From the NCBI GenBank assembly GCA_013176395.1, contig JABMLP010000020.1, positions 930,001 through 994,000 on the forward strand: a stretch of DNA of 64,000 nt, written 5' to 3'. This stretch comes from Venturia oleaginea (Eukaryota > Ascomycota > Dothideomycetes > Venturiales > Venturiaceae). The notes under the pieces are model-generated. The model saw only the letters and a list, made by a program, of their open reading frames with translations, did not search any database and had not been told where the DNA came from. Shown here in pieces: positions 56,201 to 64,000 of the stretch; the first letter of the stretch is position 1; every line of letters starts with the position of its first letter. The position numbers and the translations under genes were made by a program.

Positions 56201-56370
56201 TTTCCCGTGATACAAGGTGAAGCCTATCTTCGTTTTCATTGGGGTCCCGTGCCGCGACAAACACCACATCGCATCTCGCATTCTCCCCCCAAACCCAGGC
56301 AAACTTCGTTATGGGACATGGGAACCCCTTTTCGAAGTCTTGGTAGTTCGTGATGAAGTCAGCAGCTGTG
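53261..56370. other. Gene-poor region of 3.1 kb
   Basis: No recognisable gene. The best candidate is an ATG frame on the minus strand (54920-54507, 137 codons) described separately. The segment 54140-54330 is AT-rich. Confidence 0.5.
54507..54920 (-). CDS. Possible orphan hypothetical protein
   Basis: An ATG-initiated single frame of 137 residues (MTAPTKLFVVVLGFDASVPAEP..) with a hydrophobic start but no typical signal peptide, and a second hydrophobic stretch LQSLVIFAGVGLIHI. No family recognised. It could be chance, since it lies in a gene-poor stretch and has no supporting introns or motifs. Confidence 0.25.
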   Translation of the reverse strand: MTAPTKLFVVVLGFDASVPAEPIFQAVGTRSGESIHGQAGLRACFTAFLPKSALLATDLLRRHSSIQGLQSLVIFAGVGLIHIRTKTIRKLWTPSTNSPASLLGGASYEAAKSCIARIMHPWGSTTVDLVAGGYVGI

Positions 56371-57437
56371 ATGTCCACAAGACTTGCCTCTCTGTCGAGG
56401 CAGAATCTTCTCCTCGAGTTGTACGTGTGGACAGCATACCATCCATCCAAACAAGCTTCGCATCCGTCCATGGACAAGGCTGATTCAATCATCTGAAGTG
56501 CAAGTTTGAAACACACATGTCCCGAGGGCGTGTACGTCACTATCACTCCTGGAGATGCCTCTCTTTGGTCAGGTATCCTCTTTGTGAGAAAAGGTGGTTT
56601 AGATCGATCATATATGCCTGGACTACATCGAAACTAATATGCACTGGTAAAGGACCATACTCTCCCGCGATACTGCGCTTCCAGGTCTCATTTCCGTCGC
56701 CATTCCCGGCGTCATCACCTCTCATTACCTTTTCCTCAGACATATTCCACCCACTCCTGACGCCCTTGACGACTTACACCTACACCACCAGTACTTCCGA
56801 CGTAGACACCGTCAGCGCCACCGATGATGAGCGTCTTCCACCAGGTGGTTTCAGTTTAAGACACGGCTTTCCGCAATGGTTTGGGAGAAGCAGAGACAAG
56901 ACGCCCGGGTCTAGGGTGTCTAGTATATCTGTCGCCGACAGCGCTACAAGCCAGCTTAGCACCGCGACTTCTTCCCCTATTATGTACGAGGTTCTGGAAT
57001 ACTTACGATCAGCTTTCACAGATGAGGTATTTCTGGACACGGTTCCACTACAAGCCGCTGCTAATTCTGGAGCATACCACGCATGGAAAACTCACCGAGC
57101 GCGAGAAACAGGCGGGGATATGGTCGAATCTCATGCGCAACCTTCTGAAGGCCGTACTCGATCTCCGTTGTCGTTCTCTCCTAGGTCTGAGGCGCCAACG
57201 GCGGGAAGGACTCGTCGACCAGGAGAGTGGAATTGGGAAGGAGTATGGGAGGAGCGTGTCAAACGTGGTGTTCAGAACAGCTTAGCTGAACCAGTGTTGT
57301 TTGGTGCTGCGGTTGGGGGAGACGACATTGTACTGAGCTCCAATTTCTATTCACAAAGCTTCGCTAATGATGCGCAGATACGATTCTCAGATTTGGAGCC
57401 CGAGAGCCTCCAGAGGATTAAGTCGCAGATGGCTTAA
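56371..57437 (+). CDS. UBC-fold protein, AKTIP/FTS-like E2 variant
   Basis: Three exons (56371-56420, 56499-56593, 56653-57437) give 309 residues. The 50-nt first exon (MSTRLASLSRQNLLLEF) was found by extending back from the UBC fold, because it joins in frame to ASLKHTCPEGVYVTITPGDASLWSG. The UBC core continues with GILFVRKGPYSPAILRFQVSFP..PLITFSSDIFHPLLTPLT. The usual E2 catalytic HPN/cysteine environment is not evident: FHPLLTP replaces HPN..C, so it is likely an inactive variant, as in AKTIP/FTS. The C-terminal half is Ser/Arg-rich and ends with a conserved WEGVWEERVK block. The partner and role are not known to me in fungi; FTS in animals works in the Hook-FTS-FHIP dynein adaptor. Confidence 0.82.
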
Positions 57438-57966
57438 TAGGGTCCATCTATTAGCTAGACAAGGAGAGGGAGAGCTACAATCAAATACTAATAATCTATT
57501 TGGCCGTTCTCTAAGCACCAGCTGCGAGTTCACCTTTTCACATCATATCGTAGGGACAATTACTTTCCATTGCAACGTATTTTCAGACTTATTTAACCCC
57601 TTGATGGAAACGAATAGAATGGGGTGAGAGCAGACTTCGGAGGTCATGGAACGATTAGAGGCGGTGAGCTGAAACGCTCCTTCCTTGCGAATGAAGGAAG
57701 GCACAATTCAAGCCTTTCGTCGGAACAACAAATGCAAGCCGGCCGCTCTTCGTTCGCAACTCGAATATTCGAATATTCACAGCCATGAGCTTAGCAATGC
57801 GAATTCCATCGGCGATTAGCAACCTCCGATAGCTGAGAATTCCACGATATTCACGGCACCAGCAGGAGCATAGCCCTGGTCGGAAGGCAGAAAGAGACTC
57901 GAGCCAATTGTCGCAGATCCGCCATTTTGGTAGGTCATAGACAATGGACTCAAGTCACAGAGATTG
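57438..57966. other. Intergenic, no gene seen
   Basis: Separates two co-directional genes. Contains attcgaatattcgaatattc, a short AT-rich palindromic stretch near 57757-57778. Confidence 0.45.
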
Positions 57967-60780
57967 ATGCAACGTGCAGTAGGTGTTGCTGTCATGAGCT
58001 TCAATGATCCAAGCATATTGCCCAAGGCGCGGTTTTCCTCGAAGCATACTCAGCCAAGTTCACTCACCGCTCGAAATCCAAATATCATCCAACCGCCTCA
58101 ACGCAGATCGTCGCTAAAGTCGTCGCCTGTAGTGCGCAGTCCAAGGAAGAGGCTATCTCGAGCACCAGAAAGCGAAACCATTGGGCAACCAAAGAAGCTC
58201 GAAAATTCCCATCAGCAGGTTTCAGCCTCACTCCTGAAGGTCGCGAAAACGAGGCTTAGCACCGAGAATGTACCTCCAATCCAGCACGGCAAAGACAACA
58301 TCCTTGGAAAACTCCCCAACGTCTCTGTTCATAGCCTCCTCTCTGAAGATATTGGCTGGTGGAAGAGTTCCGACCTGGGTATATTAAGAGGCAACAGTTT
58401 TAGGAGTCACGTACTGAACGCCTCTCCGAAGCCAGCGTCGCATACGAACGTAGACAATGAGCCTCTGGACAGTCGGCCGAGTACGGCAATGAGCCACTCC
58501 ACCACCAGATCGATTCCCCGTCAAGTCCGTCATCGTCGAGACTCTGTGCGGCGAACAGTCACAAAAGTGTTTTCGAACTTGAACAGGAAAAAAAGGACGG
58601 GGCGTGCAGAACCTACGAAATCAGATCCAGCGTCCGAGACTAGTTGGCTCGACTCCGTCAACAACTCGAGCGCTCATCATGCCGAGAACAATCGTGCCCA
58701 CGATGATTCACGCGATTCCGGGGTTTTCCTAGTAGGTGATACAAACTACTACTCAGCAGTGGATGGCGCCCAAGACACGGAAGATTCTAGGACTACTGTT
58801 CATCACTCTCCCAGAAAAGGTAGTTTCCCAAGCTACTCAGGTTCACCTTTGAACAGTTCTTTCATCTCTACTGCCAGGCCGCAAGATTTTCAAAGATGCA
58901 GTGAGAGCCTCCTCTCCGAGCCTGAATGTCCCAGGCAATGTTCACTACAAGTTGGAAACCGTCCTCAGACCTTTAGCCGGAAGCGACACGAGTCGCCCAT
59001 GTTGCGTGTTCGACTTGCAGCAAAGGCTGAGTTAAAGGAAGCAAACCTCACTTCTGAGGAAACCATCTGGGCGATGGTCCAGGTTCATGGCGAAGTGACT
59101 GGGATTGCCTCTCAACCTCCCAATGTTGATTTTGAGACAAGTATCGCCATCGCAATCATCCTCGACAACTCTTGTCTCTCCACCATGAAGGATATAGAGA
59201 AGGCTATTCTAGAGATCATCGGGCTTTCAGGACGGCTCCAGGCGCATGTAGACAGAGTGGGTGTCTTTTGTACCGCATTCTCCCCCTTATCAGCAGACGA
59301 GAGTCCGGATTGCTGCGTGGTCAGTCTATCCAAACCTCTAGATCGGGATCAGCTTTCAGACCGGTTGAAACAGGTTGCAAAACAATCGCAACATGGCAGC
59401 CATCTCGAGACTGCACTTAGCCAAGCGATTCAAGCTTTGCATGAGCTTGATGAGGCGCGAGCTCCTACCGTCAAAAGGGACATTATTGTGATTTCGCCCA
59501 ATCCAGTTGGGCTTGGCAACTATATTGAGTGCCTCGATGAATCAGTCAGTGTTCACATATTCAACCCAGGCCTTGTGCCATTTGGCATCCTAGATGATCT
59601 TCCTCACCATGGTTTTCGTTCAGATACCCTATTAGCTGGGAGTTACTCATACAGCGCACGTTCTCCCGATCGGGACCAGTCTTCCATTGGAGAAGTAGCT
59701 CGCACTGGTTGGGTCATCGATGCGGCCACCTGTGTTTCCCGCGGCTGCAATATCCATGGATCTCACTCACTTTATGACGTCGTGGCTCATGCCAAAGCTC
59801 AGGCAAACACTGGTTCCATCACGAACGTAGGCATTTCAATAACGCCAGGGGTCAACATCTCATCGATTGTCGATATCGTAGGAAAGCTCGATCACTCGAT
59901 CCTACTTCCAGGTCAAATCATATCCATACCTATCAAGGTCCAGCTCAAATCGCTGGCATGTCGTCTTTCGCATGTTCCTTTCCCCTTGTCACCACATCGG
60001 TCTGTTACGGAGGCTATTACGGACCTGGAGTTAACGCTGGGAGAACATCTTAGTGAGCTGTTCCGCGTGCAGGTACGATACAGTCATAGCATGTTCCCAG
60101 AGAACACCACACTGCTTGCGCAAGAAAGTTGCTGGCTGCGTCGCACTCTCAAACGTCGAGTCGCACGTGGAGACGACAGTCGACGCGAATCTGTGTACGA
60201 ATGTATGGTTCAGCGGCAGCTGGCTCTGAGCCTCGCAGGTCATGGGCCACCATTTGATGCATTGAATGCTGTTGAGACGGAATTCGATAGCAAGCCTGTT
60301 CCTCCCTACTGCTCCACATTTGTCGAGGCTGTAAAAGATAGATTACGACACAGAATAAGCCAGCCGCCGTTACGATCGCCCTCCTTTATCGACGATGAGG
60401 ACGATACGTACGACGCGCAGCTGCAAGAGTTTGTGCGCGAAAGAGAGCGCTGGGAGCTTGACACGGACGATTCACCTGCTACTGTGGTCAGAAGAAAGAT
60501 TGTTCATACGCCGGATATGGAACTTTATGATACAGCTCGCCAAATTTGGCAGCATATACGGAAAACCTCAAAGTCAGAAAGAGAAATATGCAACGAGGTC
60601 GAGCCTGATGAGCTGAAAGGTCAGGCCTCGAATGCTCGGATGGAGGAGATTCGGAGGATGGCATTGAAGAACAAAAGGAAGATGAGTACGGAAACATTGA
60701 AAAGCCTGGCTAGAGATTACACGCGTTTCTCCGCTGAGCTCGGAGGTGTGGACGAGCTCTCAAGTGATGATGTAGATTGA
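57967..60780 (+). CDS. Large hypothetical protein with vWA-like domain
   Basis: Single exon, 937 residues from the ATG at 57967 (MQRAVGVAVMSF); the next ATG at 57994 (MSFNDPS) is an equally possible start. The N-terminal 330 residues are basic and disordered (RRSSLKSSPVVRSPRKR, RRDSVRRTVTKVFSNLNRKK). A von Willebrand A-like fold spans about 380-520: IAIAIILDNSCLSTMKDI resembles the first vWA strand with a degenerate metal site (DNSCLS for DxSxS), followed by RVGVFCTAF and RDIIVISPNP. A beta-rich segment and a charged helical C-terminus (EEIRRMALKNKRKMSTETLKSL) follow. Function unknown. Confidence 0.75.
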   Translation: MQRAVGVAVMSFNDPSILPKARFSSKHTQPSSLTARNPNIIQPPQRRSSLKSSPVVRSPRKRLSRAPESETIGQPKKLENSHQQVSASLLKVAKTRLSTENVPPIQHGKDNILGKLPNVSVHSLLSEDIGWWKSSDLGILRGNSFRSHVLNASPKPASHTNVDNEPLDSRPSTAMSHSTTRSIPRQVRHRRDSVRRTVTKVFSNLNRKKRTGRAEPTKSDPASETSWLDSVNNSSAHHAENNRAHDDSRDSGVFLVGDTNYYSAVDGAQDTEDSRTTVHHSPRKGSFPSYSGSPLNSSFISTARPQDFQRCSESLLSEPECPRQCSLQVGNRPQTFSRKRHESPMLRVRLAAKAELKEANLTSEETIWAMVQVHGEVTGIASQPPNVDFETSIAIAIILDNSCLSTMKDIEKAILEIIGLSGRLQAHVDRVGVFCTAFSPLSADESPDCCVVSLSKPLDRDQLSDRLKQVAKQSQHGSHLETALSQAIQALHELDEARAPTVKRDIIVISPNPVGLGNYIECLDESVSVHIFNPGLVPFGILDDLPHHGFRSDTLLAGSYSYSARSPDRDQSSIGEVARTGWVIDAATCVSRGCNIHGSHSLYDVVAHAKAQANTGSITNVGISITPGVNISSIVDIVGKLDHSILLPGQIISIPIKVQLKSLACRLSHVPFPLSPHRSVTEAITDLELTLGEHLSELFRVQVRYSHSMFPENTTLLAQESCWLRRTLKRRVARGDDSRRESVYECMVQRQLALSLAGHGPPFDALNAVETEFDSKPVPPYCSTFVEAVKDRLRHRISQPPLRSPSFIDDEDDTYDAQLQEFVRERERWELDTDDSPATVVRRKIVHTPDMELYDTARQIWQHIRKTSKSEREICNEVEPDELKGQASNARMEEIRRMALKNKRKMSTETLKSLARDYTRFSAELGGVDELSSDDVD

Positions 60781-61339
60781 CATCACCATTCTTCTGTGCG
60801 ATGGGTCTGGCGATTACCTGGGACATCCAGATACACATAGTGATAAAGTTGTAGATAAGCAAATTATCAGCTTTAGTTATTGGTGTCGGTTGAAGTTGAA
60901 AGAAAGATAGCGTCGTATCTTACACACAGTCTTGATCGGTACCTCTACATACATAGCCGCGGGGTGGGGTGTTTCTGTTCCGTTTTTCTACGCTTAGTAA
61001 ACCATTAGATAGTATACATATACTAGCTATTCTTTAGCACAAGAAGAATCTGTCTTAATTTGTAGGGTCCCCAACGGGGCGGTGTGAAACGGGTTGGGTC
61101 GGTGGAGGGGCGGGGCGGGGCGGGGTATGCGGGGCGGGTTTAGGTCCTTAGACATCAGCCCGACCCGCCCCGCCAAGGCTAAGGGCATCTTACAGTAAAC
61201 AGGGCGGGGGGAAATGGGTTTTCAGACGGGTTTTTTCATGGAAACCTCTACATCTTTAGATCTAGTATAGGTATTTTAATTTTAGACTTGATAGAAATAC
61301 TCTCTAGGTAATTCTTTATCTTTTTTACTTTATAACTTA
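60781..61339. other. Intergenic with GC-rich repeat
   Basis: No gene. Contains the G-quadruplex-prone tract and complementary C-rich arm at 61107-61174. Confidence 0.5.
61107..61174 (+). repeat. G-quadruplex-prone GC tract with fold-back arm
   Basis: Four G4 blocks separated by single C (61107-61125) are followed by gcggggcgggtt (61129-61140), which pairs with gacccgccccgc at 61162-61173 with one mismatch, forming a hairpin around a 21-nt loop. Confidence 0.75.
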
Positions 61340-61385
61340 ACGTATTCGATCACCCAATCCGTCAGATCACCCAACCGGTCAAAAT
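61340..61385 (+). repeat. pogo element left TIR (46 bp)
   Basis: Begins ACGTATTCGATCACCCAA; matches the inverted right repeat with one mismatch. Confidence 0.9.
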
Positions 61386-61419
61386 TTGCCAAGACCCCAA
61401 CTACTCTTCTTATTCTACT

Positions 61420-62358
61420 ATGTCTCAACAACGTAATGAGTAACTACTCCAACACGAAGGGAGAATTCAGCTTGACGCGCATACAAAGGCGCGGCAGGTG
61501 GGGGTGTATAGGCTGCTTATTTTGGACGGCCATGAGAGCCATCTCAGCCAGGATTTCAAGGACTACTGCCTCGAAAATAATATCCTAACCCTCTGCATGC
61601 CATCGCACTCGTCGCATATACTCCAGCCCCTTGATGTGGTCTGCTTCTCGCCGTTGAAGCGCAAGTACTCCCAACGCGTCTACCATATCAACAAGGAAGG
61701 CTTTCTCCCTGCCTTCAAAGACGCGTTTTTCGACGTGTTTACAAAAGAGAACTGTCAAAAGGCCTTTGAGGCAGTAGGACTGGTCCCTATCGACGCGTAG
61801 GTGGTGTTGAATCGCCTTGAAGTACGGCTACGTACCCCGCCAGAACCCCGTCTCCCAGAAACGCCGTGGCAGCCAAAGACTCCAAGCAATACTCATGAAT
61901 TTGGATCCTAATCCAAGCTCGTAAGCGACTCTTTTACTCGGTCACCAGTTACTGTCCAGACAGGCTTTTCCCAGCTTGTCAAGGGCGCTGAATTGATGCT
62001 GCACCAAAACGCTCTACTTGTTGCGCGCGACCGCGAGCATGAAGAGCAATTGGCAGTAATGACGAAGCGAAAATGGCGCAAAAGGAAGTGGATCCAGCAA
62101 GTTGGTACTATAGAGTCTGGGACTGCAGCAGCGCAGGTAGCTGCAGAGGCGTCTGTAGCGCCTCAGGGATCGAAGAAGGCTCGTGGTATCGGTGATCAAG
62201 AAATAGCCCGACCAACTCAACGGCGCTGTGGGAACTGCGGCGCAACTGGGCATAATGCGCGAACTTGTAAAAAAGATATCGAGATATCTTCTGAATCAGA
62301 TAGCAGCACGACGGACTTAGAATCTATTGTTAATAGCGATGAAATTGAAGAGTCGTAA
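61420..62358 (+). pseudogene. pogo/Fot1-type DDE transposase, deleted and stop-interrupted
   Basis: A start-like MSQQRNE is followed at once by TAA (61441-61443). The same frame resumes as the end of a DDE domain (VYRLLILDGHESHLS..YCLENNILTLCMPSHSSHILQPLDV), so most of the N-terminal helix-turn-helix region and the first catalytic residue are deleted. Two further in-frame stops, TAG at 61798 and TAA at 61909, interrupt the linker. Both are explained by CpA to TpA changes, as made by repeat-induced point mutation. The frame continues to 62358 and contains a CCHC knuckle (CGNCGATGHNARTC). No functional enzyme can be made. Confidence 0.88.
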
Positions 62359-62380
62359 TATAAGATGGTCGTGCCAAGAC

Positions 62381-62426
62381 ATTTTGACCGGTTGGGTGAT
62401 CTGACGGGTTGGGTGATCGAATACGT
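62381..62426 (-). repeat. pogo element right TIR (46 bp)
   Basis: Inverted copy of 61340-61385 with a single mismatch, followed by TA. Confidence 0.9.
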
Positions 62427-62642
62427 TACTAGTTATATAATCTTACAATAACGAGGTATTTCAAATTTAAGCGATACGGTATATTTATAGTGGAGATAGT
62501 TTACAAGAAGATTACGGCCCAAAAAGTCACACCCCGCGACTATGTAGCTTACGCTCGGCAACACGATCCGAGCTGAAGCTGATACCATAAAGAAAGGCCA
62601 TGCCTTGTTTCACAATTTCCTCCAAACATCCTTGCGTGCGGG

Positions 62643-62650
62643 TATATAAA
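62643..62650 (+). promoter_or_regulatory. TATA box of the Ubc15-type gene
   Basis: TATATAAA about 230 bp upstream of the ATG at 62881; a pyrimidine-rich leader follows, as is common at fungal transcription starts. Confidence 0.45.
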
Positions 62651-62880
62651 GATCCATATTAGCTCGATCTGAGGAAAGTCAAAGCTTCAATTACATCTGT
62701 CAGTCCAAATCTACATCCTACCAACCCGCGCAACACCTACCCAACACTTGCCGAACCCACGAACCCAACTTGAGTTCTACAACAGAGCTCTACGATTGCC
62801 CTTTACCCCTTCTACTTCTACCTCTACGACCTTTCCACCACCGCATCGGCAGACCGACCGACCGACCGGGTCCATCTATC

Positions 62881-63677
62881 ATGGCCAACGCGCAGAAGAC
62901 GGGCGCGGCGATGCTGTTGGCGAAGCAGTTGAAGCTTATGCAGACTACGGATCATATCCCTGGGATTAGTGTTGGGCTTGTGAATGATAAGAATGTGTTT
63001 GAGTGGGAGGTTATGCTTATAATTAATGATGAGTGCAAGTTTTATGGTGGTGAGTTGTTTTGTGTCGTTGGTTTGGGGTGGTTGGAGGGGTGAAGGGTGG
63101 GGAGGGGTAAGGAAGAGGAAGAGGAACAGGAGAGGAAGAGGATGAGGATAATAAGGACGGGAAAGGAGGGTTAGAGAGGAGGACGGCGTGAAAGGAAGGC
63201 AGAGAGCGATCACAGCTAACTAAACACTACAGGTGGATTCTTCAAAGCCCGCCTCTCCTTCCCAAAAGAATACCCACTACTCCCACCCAAAATGAAGTTC
63301 GAACCCCCAATATGGCATCCAAACAGTACGTCCTCCCCTCCCTCTCAAATCCTACCCTACCCTACCCTACCCTACCCTACCCCTCCCTCAAACCCTCATA
63401 CTAAGCTAACTCGCTCAAAACAGTCTTCGAAAGCGGCACCGTCTGCATCTCCATCCTCCACCCACCAGAAGAAGATAGCACCGGCTACGAATCCGCCTCG
63501 GAACGCTGGTCCCCTGTCCAAACACCCTCGACCATCCTCCTCTCCGTCATAAGTATGTTGAGTGATCCCAATGATGAGAGCGCGGCCAATGTCGAGGCGG
63601 CGAGGGAGTGGAGGGAGGATCCGGTCAGTTTTAAGAAGAAGGTTAGGAAGTGTGTTAGGGATAGTTTGGAGGTTTAG
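62881..63677 (+). CDS. Ubiquitin-conjugating enzyme E2, UBE2G1/Ubc15-like
   Basis: Exons 62881-63049, 63233-63325 and 63424-63677 give 171 residues, the family length. Core motifs: MLLAKQLKLMQ, PGISVGLVNDKNVFEWEVM, GGFFKARLSFPKEYPLLPPKMKF, IWHPN, and the catalytic cysteine in GTVCISILHPPEED, with the acidic insertion after it that marks the UBE2G/Ubc7 group. MLSDPNDESAANVEAAREWRED and KKKVRKCVR complete the fold. These E2s build Lys48-linked chains and act in proteasomal degradation. No transmembrane anchor is present. Intron 1 is purine-rich (183 nt) and intron 2 contains a CCCTA microsatellite. Confidence 0.93.
63351..63382 (+). repeat. (CCCTA)n microsatellite in intron 2 of the E2 gene
   Basis: About six tandem CCCTA units. 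It lacks the extra A of the usual fungal telomere unit CCCTAA and lies inside a gene, so it is not a telomere. Confidence 0.85.
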
Positions 63678-64000
63678 GGAGGGAGGTATGGAGTTGGGAA
63701 AGAGGGTGGTGGAGGTCTTTGTTCTTGGGTGGTTGGTATGGTGGGACATGCAGGGGAAATTGGGTTTGGTTGTTGGATTGGGGGTTGGATTGGAGTTTGG
63801 GAACGGTATGGTGTTCTTCAGGCGATTTGTATGTGGAATTTTTGGCAAGTGTGGTTTTCTTGCGGATACATTGGGGTATATGGTAAATAGGCAGCCCAGC
63901 GAGGTATTCCTTCACTTCCTTTCACAGATCCTATTGGCCCTTGGAGTGCCTCGTATTGAGATAAGTATCAATGAATTTCCTGCAAATGTTTGAGAATCAA
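63678..64000. other. Window edge, no gene seen
   Basis: 3' flank of the E2 gene. Confidence 0.5.

Larger units (their letters stand above)
61340..62426. mobile_element. Internally deleted pogo/Fot1-type Tc1-mariner element, 1,087 bp
   Basis: The 46-bp terminal inverted repeats (61340-61385 and 62381-62426) differ by one base and are flanked by TA on both sides (61338-61339 and 62427-62428), the hallmark of Tc1/mariner insertion. Each repeat contains two near-identical blocks beginning GATCACCCAA, probable transposase binding sites. Inside is only the start and the last part of a pogo-type transposase. The element cannot be autonomous but could be moved by an intact relative. Confidence 0.88.

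Noticed and set aside
56106..56546. 146-codon minus-strand frame
   Set aside because: It overlaps exons 1 and 2 of the UBC-fold gene on the other strand, has no recognisable motif and starts without ATG.
63351..63382. Telomere-like CCCTA repeat
   Set aside because: Five-base unit inside an intron of an intact E2 gene, not the CCCTAA telomere unit.

Overview
The window is nuclear DNA of a filamentous ascomycete (Pezizomycotina). The evidence is short GT-AG introns (mostly 50-110 nt) with CTRAY-like branch points, Zn2Cys6 transcription factors, fungal-type transposons, and single-copy genes that resemble Leotiomycetes/Sordariomycetes proteins. I cannot name the species; Leotiomycetes is only a guess. 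No tRNA, rRNA, CRISPR or bacterial feature was found.

Layout. 1-1068: 3' end of a Ty3-type chromovirus with its 3' LTR. 1850-4817: a Mutator-like (MULE) DNA transposon with near-perfect 77-bp terminal inverted repeats and a 9-bp target duplication, inserted just downstream of a hexose transporter gene (4929-6935, minus). 8796-15289: RNA-biology genes, namely NOP13 (minus), a divergently transcribed five-knuckle Air1/2-type protein that spans two open frames joined by an intron, and U1 snRNP protein C (minus). 15290-22382: sparse region with a small secreted cysteine-rich protein, a broken GMC oxidoreductase and a frameshifted hypothetical gene. 22383-31800: kexin protease (minus) and a large PhoD-like phosphatase (plus). 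32335-38195: a tubby-like hypothetical protein, a Upc2-like Zn2Cys6 regulator and a frameshifted secreted beta-lactamase-fold hydrolase. 38847-53260: a dense housekeeping block with TAM41 (cardiolipin synthesis), BIR1 (survivin), a JmjC oxygenase, DUS2 (tRNA dihydrouridine synthase), a large Zn2Cys6 regulator and a DHA1/ZIFL-type MFS transporter. 53261-56370: gene-poor. 56371-63677: a UBC-fold protein, a vWA-like protein, a decayed internally deleted pogo/Fot1 element and a UBE2G1/Ubc15-type E2.

Themes. Several genes are arranged head to head over short intergenic gaps (NOP13/Air-type 212 bp, JmjC/DUS2 324 bp, TAM41/BIR1 601 bp). At least five otherwise well-conserved reading frames carry one apparent single-base indel (MULE transposase, GMC oxidoreductase, hypothetical gene at 20.4-20.8 kb, beta-lactamase, TAM41), and U1-C has an exon-1 junction that canonical splicing does not resolve. 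Several indels sit in or beside short homopolymers, so assembly error and true decay must be separated before calling pseudogenes. No clearly new system is demonstrated. The best leads are the near-intact MULE, the U1-C exon-1 splice junction, the RRM-like plus Air-type fusion, the hairpin in the transporter intron and the secreted cysteine-rich protein.
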